Source of the DNA: a virus | Virus record (IMG/VR): IMGVR_UViG_3300009152_000224 | Span: 1 to 22,926 of that record | Strand: one strand, 5' to 3' | Length of the DNA stretch: 22,926 nt | Shown: positions 1 through 8,600 of the stretch, piece after piece | Numbering within the stretch: the stretch's first letter is position 1 | Layout: every line of letters begins with the position of its first letter | The notes under the pieces: generated by a model | Told to the model about the DNA's origin: nothing | The model's input: only the letters and a program-made list of their open reading frames with translations | Databases searched by the model: none | Translations under genes and position numbers: made by a program

Positions 1-1746
1 TACTGGTTTGTTATATGTTGGCAAAGAATAATTGACATCGTTCCTTGTACTTATGTAATCTACATCATTAGGATAATTAATTGTAAACCCAGTAATCACA
101 ACTGGATGTTTGTCAAATGTGTAGGCTCCATGTCCAGTAAGATAACACAGTGGCGGTGGAGTTCCAGCTTTTGGGTTTGTGTCTTTTCCATAAAACATTT
201 TTGTAGCACATTTGAAGAAATGCATTACTGCAAGTAAATATGCAGCTTCAGTTGAATCCTGTGCAGTAAAGTCACCAGTAATACTGATGTTGTCTACAGC
301 ACTGTTTTTATAGTTATAAGATCTATAATTTGAATGAGTTAAATCAACACTGTCATAGTTTGCAACATATGAAACTTGAATTGTTGGCGTGTATGGATAT
401 ATAACTCCATTGGTAGCCTTTAGTGGATGTAGCAGATCGGCATCCTCTGCAATCTTGTAGAAGTAATTTGCACTGTCTGCTAAACTAATTCTGAATCTCC
501 AATCATCAACTGATTCTTTTGGAGTAGCAACAGTTGTAGATGTCTGAGACTTATTTGAGGAAGCGTTTGAGTTTACCTTGAGAGCGTCAAGTGAGCTTAC
601 AGGAGTATATGCTTCACCAGTTTCTGGATTTCTTAGTAAATTAGGTAATTGACTTCCATCACTTGATATTATTGGTAGGCCGCTGGTGTTTTGATTTATA
701 GTCTGCTGTAATTTTATTGCACCCTCTAAATCACCAAACTCAGTGTCTGTGACTGTCGCTGGCGGAGCACTTAAGGATCTAGTTGTTGCGCCTGCGGCTG
801 TAGTATTCTGATCCTCATTAGCTCGCGATTGCGGAGCTGGTCTGGGTTCTACAGCAAGAGTTTGTGCAACACCAGTGTCTGTTACGGGAGGAGTACTTAA
901 GGATCTAGTTGTTGCGCCTGCGGCTGTAGTATTCTGATCATCAATAGCTCGCGATTGCGGAACTGGTCTGGGATCTACGGCAAAAGTTTGTGCAACACCA
1001 GTATCTGTTACGGGAGGAGTACTTAAGGATCTAGTTGGTGCGTCTGTGTCTGTTGTATTCTGATCATCAATAGCTCGCGATTGCGGAACTGGTCTGGGAT
1101 CTACGGCAAAAGTTTGTGCAACACCAGTATCTGTTACGGGAGTCGCAGTGGAAATAGATCTAGTTGTTGTGTCTGCGTCTGTAGTATTCTGATCCTCATT
1201 AGCTCGCGATTGCGGAACTGGTCTGGGATCTACGGCAAAAGTTTGTGCAACACCAGTATCTGTTACGGGAGTTGCAGATTGTGTTGGCAATTGACTAGTA
1301 TCTGTAGTAGAGGCATCTGTATTATTACCAGGATTAGAATTAGCTGGTGAAGTGTTTGATGTTGTACCTGTTGGACTAGACTCGGCTTTTTGTATCTGTT
1401 GCTCTGCCGCTAGAATGTTTGAATTTAACTGATTTACTTGTTGATTGTATTGAGATTTTAAGTTGTTATACGCAGCTAGATTATCTTTACTACTATTAAG
1501 ATATGACCTAGTTTCTGCTACCTGTGCTCTTGCCTTTTGTAAATCTTCTGTGTTTGCGCCGCTAGCTAATAAATTAACCAAATTATTACTAGCACGCTGA
1601 TATGAATTTTCAGCGTCAGCTACTATATCGGAAGATTCTTGTATGTTTGAATTTATGTCAGAAAACTCTTTGTTTAGTGTATCTAACTTTTTCTTCAATT
1701 CTGTAGCAGTCTGCTTCCATTGTTCCGCTGTTTTTTTATCGGCCAT
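1..1746 (-). CDS. Phage virion structural protein with coiled coil and repeat linker (partial, C-terminus off window)
   Basis: The minus frame is open from ATG at 1746 to the left edge, 582 codons without a stop. Residues 1-120 are a charged, Gln/Asn-rich predicted coiled coil (starting MADKKTAEQWKQTATELKKK). Residues ~120-330 are a Thr/Pro/Ser-rich linker with four ~42-residue repeats. From ~410 a globular domain begins, with phrases such as YPYTPTIQVSY, ITGDFTAQDSTEA, MHFFKCATKMFYG, GTPPPLCYLTGHG and GFTINYPNDVDYI. I associate this pattern with virion or baseplate structural proteins of T4-like marine phages, but cannot name a T4 equivalent. The start is supported by an AAGGG about 12 bases upstream and a late-promoter-like CATAAATA 22 bases upstream. 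The repeat-rich middle suggests an extended spacer between two structural domains (inference). Confidence 0.75.
   Translation of the reverse strand, partial: MADKKTAEQWKQTATELKKKLDTLNKEFSDINSNIQESSDIVADAENSYQRASNNLVNLLASGANTEDLQKARAQVAETRSYLNSSKDNLAAYNNLKSQYNQQVNQLNSNILAAEQQIQKAESSPTGTTSNTSPANSNPGNNTDASTTDTSQLPTQSATPVTDTGVAQTFAVDPRPVPQSRANEDQNTTDADTTTRSISTATPVTDTGVAQTFAVDPRPVPQSRAIDDQNTTDTDAPTRSLSTPPVTDTGVAQTFAVDPRPVPQSRAIDDQNTTAAGATTRSLSTPPVTDTGVAQTLAVEPRPAPQSRANEDQNTTAAGATTRSLSAPPATVTDTEFGDLEGAIKLQQTINQNTSGLPIISSDGSQLPNLLRNPETGEAYTPVSSLDALKVNSNASSNKSQTSTTVATPKESVDDWRFRISLADSANYFYKIAEDADLLHPLKATNGVIYPYTPTIQVSYVANYDSVDLTHSNYRSYNYKNSAVDNISITGDFTAQDSTEAAYLLAVMHFFKCATKMFYGKDTNPKAGTPPPLCYLTGHGAYTFDKHPVVITGFTINYPNDVDYISTRNDVNYSLPTYNKPV
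762..1269 (-). repeat. Four tandem 126-129 bp coding repeats
   Basis: The marker gctcgcgattgcgg recurs at 821, 947, 1073 and 1202, giving periods of 126, 126 and 129 bases (42, 42 and 43 codons). The units are in frame and encode a Thr/Pro/Asp-rich unit containing VTDTGVAQTFAVDPRPVPQS and TTRSLSTPP. Units 2-4 share a nearly identical stretch of about 65 bases, so the array expanded or was homogenised recently. Period multiples of three keep the reading frame. It is a protein linker repeat, not a CRISPR, because there are no unique spacers. Confidence 0.9.
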
Positions 1747-1768
1747 GATATTGATTTACCCTTGCATA

Positions 1769-1776
1769 TATTTATG
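1769..1776 (-). promoter_or_regulatory. Late promoter (CATAAATA, minus strand)
   Basis: The minus strand reads CATAAATA, one base from the T4 late consensus TATAAATA recognised by gp55. It ends 22 bases before the ATG at 1746, matching the 18-24 base spacing of the similar octamers before the tape measure and portal genes. It would drive the virion protein gene. The call rests on sequence and position only. Confidence 0.55.
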
Positions 1777-1777
1777 C

Positions 1778-1785
1778 GATAAATA
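1778..1785 (+). promoter_or_regulatory. Possible late promoter (GATAAATA) facing gp55 gene
   Basis: GATAAATA is the octamer that recurs before late genes in this window. Here it points to the gp55 gene about 78 bases downstream and sits back-to-back with the minus-strand CATAAATA. The spacing is longer than at the other sites, so it may be functional late transcription or only a fortuitous AT-rich match. Confidence 0.3.
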
Positions 1786-1813
1786 ATATGATACTTTTTC
1801 AGATAAGTGCATA

Positions 1814-1841
1814 TTGACAAGCGTTATTTTTGTGATACACT
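1814..1841 (+). promoter_or_regulatory. Sigma70-type early promoter for gp55 gene
   Basis: TTGACA at 1814-1819 is a perfect -35 hexamer. A 16-base spacer leads to TACACT at 1836-1841 as the -10. The gp55 ATG is at 1864, leaving a leader of about 15 bases. A host-type promoter is what one expects for a sigma factor that must be made before late transcription can begin. Confidence 0.6.
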
Positions 1842-1863
1842 ATCTCTACTAATAACTTAAAAA

Positions 1864-2745
1864 ATGAGCACAATAAAAAAACCAGTAAATTACTTAAACA
1901 ATAAAGATATTCTGAAAGAGATACACTTGAGTAAAAATACCTTTTGTGTATACGAAGAGTCTGACTATGATCGTTATGATTTCATCATTGATTACGAAGA
2001 CAATAGCAGTCTAAAAAAAAATCTTGAGTACACTTCACGCCCAAGTACTGTTCAACAAGCACTTGAAGCAAGAGCAGACAAAGAAAAAATAGACATCAAT
2101 AGTATTAAAAAGACCGATCTGATATTCAGAGTTATGACATGGGACCATATTCCAGTGGCTCCAAAACAACCACGAAAAACAGTCAAACCAAAAAGCGCCA
2201 AAGAGATTTTTGAATTTGAAGAAGACGAGTCGGTTATATTTGACGATCTCGAAGACCCAGATCTAGCAAAAGAAATGGGCATGAATGACATGGTTCATAT
2301 TCGCGTTAATTTCCCTCCATTTCAACATTTCAAATTTGACGACAATGACAATTTAATTTGCGTTGGCAAATCACATTGGTCTGGAGATCTTGTCAGTGGA
2401 TCATTCTCTAAAGATCATGGACAAATCACCAACAAGTTAGCCAAGATGTATCTAATGCTGTGCGAAAAATACGCTATGCGTTTTAATTGGCGAGGGTACA
2501 CCTATGTAGACGAAATGCGCGGCAGTGCAATACTACAATTGACATATGTTGGGCTACGGTTCAACGAATCAAAAAGTAGTAATCCCTTTGCTTATTATAC
2601 AGCCGCAATAAATAACAGTTTTAGACGAGTATTAAATTCAGAAAAACGAAATCAAAATATTCGCGATGATATATTGGAAATGAACGGACTGAATCCTAGC
2701 TGGAGCAGACAGTTCTCTGGTGACAGCGGATCATCAGAAGAATAA
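1864..2745 (+). CDS. 55: Late-transcription sigma factor, T4 gp55-like
   Basis: Encodes a 293-residue protein. The C-terminal half (about 169-285) resembles T4 gp55, the small sigma-70-family factor that recruits host RNA polymerase to late promoters. Recognisable parts are KSHWSGDLVSGSFS, a helical block ITNKLAKMYLMLCEKYAMRF, and SSNPFAYYTAAINNSFRRVL, which matches the gp55/sigma region 2-like helix (NPFAYxT...FRR). The N-terminal ~160 residues are acidic and poorly conserved, making the protein longer than T4 gp55 (185 aa). It stands alone between a sigma70-like promoter and a hairpin terminator. In T4 the gene lies near 47 and 46, as here. Its predicted targets, ATAAATA octamers, are found before virion genes in this window. 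Confidence 0.88.
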   Translation: MSTIKKPVNYLNNKDILKEIHLSKNTFCVYEESDYDRYDFIIDYEDNSSLKKNLEYTSRPSTVQQALEARADKEKIDINSIKKTDLIFRVMTWDHIPVAPKQPRKTVKPKSAKEIFEFEEDESVIFDDLEDPDLAKEMGMNDMVHIRVNFPPFQHFKFDDNDNLICVGKSHWSGDLVSGSFSKDHGQITNKLAKMYLMLCEKYAMRFNWRGYTYVDEMRGSAILQLTYVGLRFNESKSSNPFAYYTAAINNSFRRVLNSEKRNQNIRDDILEMNGLNPSWSRQFSGDSGSSEE

Positions 2746-2776
2746 TCCGATAAATTTTTGTACTCTATCACCCATC

Positions 2777-2802
2777 AAAAAGGAAGCTTATGCTTCCTTT
2801 TT
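2777..2802. terminator. Bidirectional hairpin terminator between gp55 and the homing endonuclease
   Basis: AAAAAGGAAGC, loop TTAT, GCTTCCTTTTT forms an 11-bp stem with A- and T-tracts in both directions. It lies 31 bases after the gp55 stop on the plus strand. On the minus strand it overlaps the last codons and the stop (2788-2790) of the endonuclease gene. It should stop both convergent transcripts. Confidence 0.8.
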
Positions 2803-4521
2803 CCATATCCACACTGCATTGCCGCAGTCCCAGAATCTGTTCCATCCTTGACTTTTCATAATGTCCCATTCACTACCTAAATGATGCAAATCAGCGGGTA
2901 ATTTATGTTTTTGAAATTTAGTTCTATGATGTATTTCGTGTATATTTTTAAAATACCAGTAATTTGGCTGACTATTGTGAGACCAGCTAAAACCCATATT
3001 TTCATACACTTGTCCCTGTCCCCACTTGAGATCAGCATAGGACACTACGCTTAGTGGTGAGTTTTCTTTGACAAAATGATTGAACAGCTTACTTGCTGCA
3101 CCTGCGATAGAGTGATGTTGTCGCGTGGCAAAACGCAATAATTCCCACTCGGCTACATTTTTACTAAATCTGGATTTACCGAAAGTCATTACACTATATA
3201 TTTCATCATTTTGAACTAGAGCATAGTTGTATTTTGAAGCAACGCTGCCTTGAATGTGATTAGCAGCAAGAAATTCTTTAGCCTGAGAAAATGTTATAGA
3301 AGCAACTTTAAACTTTCTAGCATGCATTTTGATTGACAATTTTCCCAGTGCATTCATTAGTCTATTTTTAATTATTTGCTCATTGGCCAACAATTCGTGT
3401 TCAAAAATTTGTATTAGTTTTACTCCTGCTTCTAGGCATTTTTTATGCTTGCTAATATGATATTGCTTATCTCTGCCGGCCAGTTCACTGTGCCAGTAGG
3501 TACCGTTGAACTCTATGGCCAAATTATGTGATGGTATATAGAAATCAAGTTGCAGTGGTCGTATCACACTATTACAATGAGTTTCAAAAGAAACACCAGA
3601 CTGAGTTAGCCAATCACTTATTACTACTTCACCCCAAGTTAGATGTTTGGGATCACAGTGTGGGCATTTTTCGTGCCATGTATTTTTCACTGTGTCATAA
3701 AATTGTGTTTCACATGTAGTACAGCGCCACAGTAACAAATCTTCTGGATTGCTACTAACATACTCAGACACACTGAACACTGGCAGTATTTTTCCACGAT
3801 AACTTGCTAGTTGATCAAAATGAGAATGTTTGAAGCGCTCAGTGTGCATCTGAGTGTATTCTGGCAATTTCATTATATTATCTACACCAAATCGCTGCAT
3901 AGTCGTTACATTCATCCGTTCTCTAAACAGCGGATGTTGTGCTGGTCTGTCAATTCCGTATTTTGTGTTGAAAGCTGTTGTTGTTTTTTCTGCTATCTGT
4001 TTGTTTTGCTGAGGCCAGTTTACACCATGATTTTTATGACAGGTCAAAGATGATTTTTTCAGAATATTTTTATTTTGAGTTGGCGATTTTGCTCCATATC
4101 GCTGAAGACATGTTTTTTCTGCCTTGTCCTTTGACTCCTGCAGTTGACTGACCGAATCAACGCCATACTTGGCCAATACAGTGTGCTTTCTAGTGCTGTT
4201 TATGCTATCCTTTTTTTCGCTACTGAGCGTGTTCCAAAAATCATTGATCTGATTTGCATTACACTTGCATACATTTGCATTGCCGCAAAATTGTCTAAAT
4301 CCCAAATTTAGACTCTTAAATGATTTAGCTGACTGTGACAGTGAGCACCAGCCATGATTGATATCCAGATCATGCAAGTACAGATGCATCTTTCCAGCTA
4401 ATGGAATATTCTGTGGATACAACGCAGTTAGTTCACTCTCGTATTTGTCTACTGTTCGCGTGATCTTTGCCGCAGATATCTCACCAGCAAGATATGCAAT
4501 TTTTAGCTCAAGTAAATTCAT
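2788..4521 (-). CDS. Free-standing homing endonuclease, Vsr-like (EDxHD-type) nuclease with modular repeats
   Basis: Encodes 577 residues from ATG 4521, preferred over ATG 4536 because AAAGGG lies six bases upstream of 4521. The N-terminal third contains about five ~30-residue modules of the type (K/R)YGV....Q..E...K...T, which look like DNA-binding repeats of phage homing endonucleases. Next is a zinc-ribbon pair (CTTC ... CPHC). Then comes a nuclease core with LDFYIPSHNLAIEFNGTYWH and GVKLIQIFEHE, the Vsr-like fold known from the I-Bth0305I (EDxHD) group. A C-terminal ~170-residue domain (YADLKWGQGQVYENMGF, NYWYFKN) is typical of large phage endonucleases of this sort. It is inserted against the direction of its neighbours, between gp55 and gp47, with its own promoter and terminator, which fits a mobile intergenic element. 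The class is fairly secure; target and activity are unknown. Confidence 0.8.
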   Translation of the reverse strand: MNLLELKIAYLAGEISAAKITRTVDKYESELTALYPQNIPLAGKMHLYLHDLDINHGWCSLSQSAKSFKSLNLGFRQFCGNANVCKCNANQINDFWNTLSSEKKDSINSTRKHTVLAKYGVDSVSQLQESKDKAEKTCLQRYGAKSPTQNKNILKKSSLTCHKNHGVNWPQQNKQIAEKTTTAFNTKYGIDRPAQHPLFRERMNVTTMQRFGVDNIMKLPEYTQMHTERFKHSHFDQLASYRGKILPVFSVSEYVSSNPEDLLLWRCTTCETQFYDTVKNTWHEKCPHCDPKHLTWGEVVISDWLTQSGVSFETHCNSVIRPLQLDFYIPSHNLAIEFNGTYWHSELAGRDKQYHISKHKKCLEAGVKLIQIFEHELLANEQIIKNRLMNALGKLSIKMHARKFKVASITFSQAKEFLAANHIQGSVASKYNYALVQNDEIYSVMTFGKSRFSKNVAEWELLRFATRQHHSIAGAASKLFNHFVKENSPLSVVSYADLKWGQGQVYENMGFSWSHNSQPNYWYFKNIHEIHHRTKFQKHKLPADLHHLGSEWDIMKSQGWNRFWDCGNAVWIWKKEA

Positions 4522-4542
4522 GCAAAGCCCTTTCATACTAAT

Positions 4543-4571
4543 AGTATATATTAGCGGTAGCGGCGCTGCAA
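4543..4571 (-). promoter_or_regulatory. Sigma70-type promoter for the homing endonuclease gene
   Basis: The minus strand reads TTGCAG (4571-4566), a 17-base spacer, then TATACT (4548-4543). The predicted start is near 4536, giving a short leader that carries the AAAGGG ribosome site before ATG 4521. It would let the element be expressed early and independently of phage late transcription. Confidence 0.5.
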
Positions 4572-4631
4572 ATAATTGTATCTAACCAAAAAAATTGTGT
4601 TCAGATGTTACAATCGTGTATGATTGACGCG

Positions 4632-5645
4632 ATGAGCAAATTATTTAATAAAGCGGCCGTATGCACGGACATTCACTGGGGCCTCAAGAGCAACAGTGTA
4701 GTACACAATTTGGATTGTACCAATTATATTAATTGGTTTATAGATACGGCCAAAAAACACGACTGTGATGTTTGTTTCTTTTTGGGAGATTGGAATCATC
4801 ATCGTGCCAGCATTAATATACAAACTCTACAGTTTGGATTAAGAGCATTGGAACGATTGAACGAGTCATTCTCTCAGGTATACTTTATACCAGGAAACCA
4901 CGATCTCTACTATCGTGATCGCAGAGATGTTCATAGTGTAGAATGGGCAAAACACCTGTCTAGAGTTAAAATCATTAATGATTTTGCACACTATGATGAT
5001 GTAGTAATTGCTCCGTGGTTAGTACAAGATGATTGGAAACAGATCAGCAAATATGAAGGCAAGTATCTTTTCGGTCATTTTGAACTTCCACATTTTTACA
5101 TGAACGCACAGGTTGAAATGCCAGATCACGGTGAACTACAATCGGAACATCTTTCCGGCTTTGAGAAAGTTTTTAGTGGGCATTTTCACAAGCGACAGTT
5201 TCGGAAAAATATAACTTATATTGGAAACACATTTCCACATAACTACAGCGATGTAAATGACGATGATCGCGGTATGATGATATTAAAGTGGGGGTCTGAA
5301 CCCGTATTTCTAAGTTGGCCCGATCAACCAAGATTTCGCATCTACAAGCTAAGTGAAATTCTTACTGATGAAACTCTACTACAAAAAGACATGCATGTGC
5401 GAATTAATTTAGATGTTGATATTACCTATGAGGAAAGTAATTTCATTCGCGAACAATTACTTCCAAAATATCAACTACGAGAAATGTCACTAATTCCGTC
5501 TAAAGTGGATCTTGAGCAAGATGATACGGACTACTCAAACATGAAGTTTGAGTCCGTAGATAGTATAATTCAAGAGCAAATACAACAATTATCTGAAGGT
5601 GCATTTGACAAACGACTTCTCCTAGAAATCTATAAAAATTTATGA
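4632..5645 (+). CDS. 47: Recombination endonuclease subunit gp47 (Mre11-like)
   Basis: Encodes the nuclease subunit of the gp46/gp47 complex, the phage Mre11-Rad50 counterpart that resects DNA ends for recombination-dependent replication and host DNA degradation. Metallophosphoesterase motifs occur in order: CTDIHWG (D13, H15 from the chosen start), FLGDWNHHR, IPGNHDLY, LFGHFE and SGHFHKRQ. These supply the metal ligands of the family. The frame is open from ATG 4605, but MSKLFNKAAVCTDIHWG at 4632 is chosen because the first motif normally starts close to the N-terminus and the preceding nine residues look unrelated. No clear ribosome site separates the two starts. The length of 337 aa is close to T4 gp47 (339 aa). 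The stop overlaps the gp46 start by four bases (ATGA), implying translational coupling. Confidence 0.92.
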   Translation: MSKLFNKAAVCTDIHWGLKSNSVVHNLDCTNYINWFIDTAKKHDCDVCFFLGDWNHHRASINIQTLQFGLRALERLNESFSQVYFIPGNHDLYYRDRRDVHSVEWAKHLSRVKIINDFAHYDDVVIAPWLVQDDWKQISKYEGKYLFGHFELPHFYMNAQVEMPDHGELQSEHLSGFEKVFSGHFHKRQFRKNITYIGNTFPHNYSDVNDDDRGMMILKWGSEPVFLSWPDQPRFRIYKLSEILTDETLLQKDMHVRINLDVDITYEESNFIREQLLPKYQLREMSLIPSKVDLEQDDTDYSNMKFESVDSIIQEQIQQLSEGAFDKRLLLEIYKNL

Positions 5646-8600
5646 GTATAAAACTAAAAACACTGCGACTTAAAAATTTTCTAAGCATTGGAAATGTAGA
5701 ACAGGAAATAAATTTTGATCGCAAGGATCTTACACTGATTCTAGGCGAAAACTTAGATTTGGGCGGTGATGGCTCAAGGAATGGTACTGGCAAAGCACAA
5801 CCACTAACTAGTAATATATTAACTCCTCACGGATGGACTCTTATGCGAGATATCAGTGTTGGAGATAGCGTTATTGCTCATGATGGCTCATTAGCCAAAG
5901 TGATTGGAGTATATCCACAAGGAATTAAATCCGTTTACAAATTTACATTCAGAGACGGTCGTACATGTGAGGCAAGCGAAGATCATTTATGGAATGTATA
6001 CAGTCATCTGTTTCGCAATAAAACAGATATCAATCATACAAGAATTCTGACAACACTTGAACTGATTGAACTACTAAATGTAAATTCTCAAAAGAAAAAG
6101 GCGTTTAACTTTTTGTATGTCCCTCTGTATACTCCTAGAGATACAGAGAATGTATCTGTTCCTATTTCTTGTTATACTTTGGGAGCGTTACTCGGAGACG
6201 GACATTTAAAATCATCTGTTGGTATAACATCTGTGGATCAAGAAATACTCACACGAGTAAACGATGAACTACAATTAATTGATTGCTCATTGAGACAATC
6301 ACAGTCAACAACTCGTCCTAAAATTTCATATAGAGTTGTGATGAATCACAGAAAAAATAATCCCAAAAAAATTACTCACCCATTAAGGTCGCGTCTTATT
6401 GATTTAAAATTAAATGTAAACAGCGAAGAAAAATTTATACCAGAAATTTACAAAAATATTAGCGTTTCTCAAAAATTAGAATTGCTTCGTGGATTATTAG
6501 ATACAGACGGCACCGTTGACAGAACCGGATCTATATCTTTTTCTTCTAGTAGCAAGCAACTTGCCATGGATGTAACCGACTTAATTCGTAGTATCGGTGG
6601 AATTGCCAGAATAAGAGAAAAAATACCACGCTTTACTTATTTGAATGAGAAAAAAGAAGGTAAAAAAGCATATATAGTTTTAATTCGCTATCATAATCCA
6701 AAAAAATTATTTTCGTTGTCAAGAAAACTTGACAGGATAAGCGCAGATTATCAATATGCTGATCAACTTCGTCTACAAATATCTGATATTCAAAAAATTG
6801 ACAACTCCGAATGTCAATGTATTGCTATAGATCACAAAGATCATTTATATGTCACTGATAATTATGTAGTAACTCACAATACCACTATATTGCAGGGTCT
6901 AAGCTATGCACTATTCGGTAGCCCTATTAATCAAATTAAGAAAGACAATTTGATTAATAGAACAAATGGCAAACAAATGCATGCCGTTGTTGAATTCACT
7001 GTTAATGATAATGATTATCAGATTGTTCGTGGTCGTAAACCAAATGTGCTAAAGTTCTATGTCAATAACAAACAACAATCAAGTGATGACAATGACGCAC
7101 AGGGTGAAAACAAAGAAACTCAACAAGCAATTGAGCGTATTCTGGGTATGTCCAGTGATATGTTTCAACATATTGTTGGTCTCAATAGCTACACTACACC
7201 GTTTCTAAGTATGCGTGTCAGTGATCAACGCACGATCATTGAACAACTACTTGGAATCACTCTGCTAAGCGAAAAAGCAGATGCTATCAAAGAACTAAAC
7301 AAGACTACAAAAGAAGACATTCAGCGAGAAGAGTTTCGTGTAAATGGAGTTGAGGCGGCAAACAAGCGTATTACTGAACAGATTGACAGTCTAAAGAAGC
7401 GTCAGCGTCTATGGATTGCCAAGCGAGACGAAGACTTGCTTAAGTTAGTAACAGAATACGACCAATTGCAACTTGTGGATATTGGCGCCGAATTAGCGGC
7501 ACACAAAGATTTGGCCGTATGGAACTCTAACAAAGAAAAGCTTGATCGCTATGATGCCGTTTTGGCTAGACAGACTGCATGGAGACAAAAGCTAGACAAA
7601 GAAGTGGCCGCTCTACAGAGTAGCTTGACTAAGCTTACCAAAATTGATATTGCTGCCGAATTATCAGCACACTCTGAACTAGCAATTCACAATACAAAAG
7701 TATCTGAGCGTGAAATCTGGGCTAAAGAATTACAACGAGCAAAGAGCGACGGCGAAAAGCTAGCTAAGTCAGCACAAAAGCTACAAGAAGAAGTACATGA
7801 GCTAGAACAGCATCGTTGCTATGCGTGTGGACAAGAGTTTCACGATAGTAAGCACACCGAGGTATTAGAGAAGAAACGAAAACTTCTAGTAGAGACAAAT
7901 GAAGGCTATGCCGCAGCACATGAATTATGGAACAAGCTAGTAAATAGCGAAGTGATTGTTGGCAATAAGCCCACTACACACTACAACACACACGCTGAAG
8001 CTATTAAGCACAGTAGTGAAGTAGATCGTATCAGCAAGCAAATAGAAGACAAGCTAAGCGAAACTGACCCATATGCTGAGCAACTGTTAGAGAACAGCAC
8101 TCTAGTATTGGGTCCGCAGCCAAAAACACACTATGACACTGAAGAGGCGGCATTTAAGCACAGCAGTCGCGTACAAACACTATTGGATCAAATACAAAAG
8201 AAACACAGTGAAGAAGATCCGTATGCTGAACAAATCGCAGAAATGCAAACTAATGCTATACAAACAGTTGACTTTAGTGAGATCAACAGACTGACCCGAT
8301 TACTACAACACCAAGACTATTTGTTGGATCTATTAACTAACAAAAAGTCATTTGTTCGCAAAAAAATCATTGAACAGAATTTGTCATATTTGAATAACAG
8401 ACTGTCGCATTACTTGGATCGCATAGGATTACCACATCGCGTGGTATTTCAAAATGATTTAAGTGTTGAAATTACAGAACTTGGACGAGAGCTAGATTTT
8501 GACTCACTTAGCAGAGGTGAACGCACTAGAGTTATTTTAGGACTGTCATTTGCATTTCGCGATGTGTGGGAAAATCTTTATCAATCAGTTAATGTAATGT

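Noticed and set aside
762-1269. CRISPR-like array
   Set aside because: The repeats are contiguous, 126-129 bp, in frame and coding, without unique spacers or cas genes.
1081-1350. Plus-strand open frame within the repeats
   Set aside because: It is the antisense of the virion protein repeats; composition (Cys/Ser/Arg-rich) is an artefact.
4595-4624. TTGTGT-18-TATGAT as a promoter for gp47
   Set aside because: It would put the start of transcription at the chosen ATG, and the hexamers are weak; not strong enough to list.
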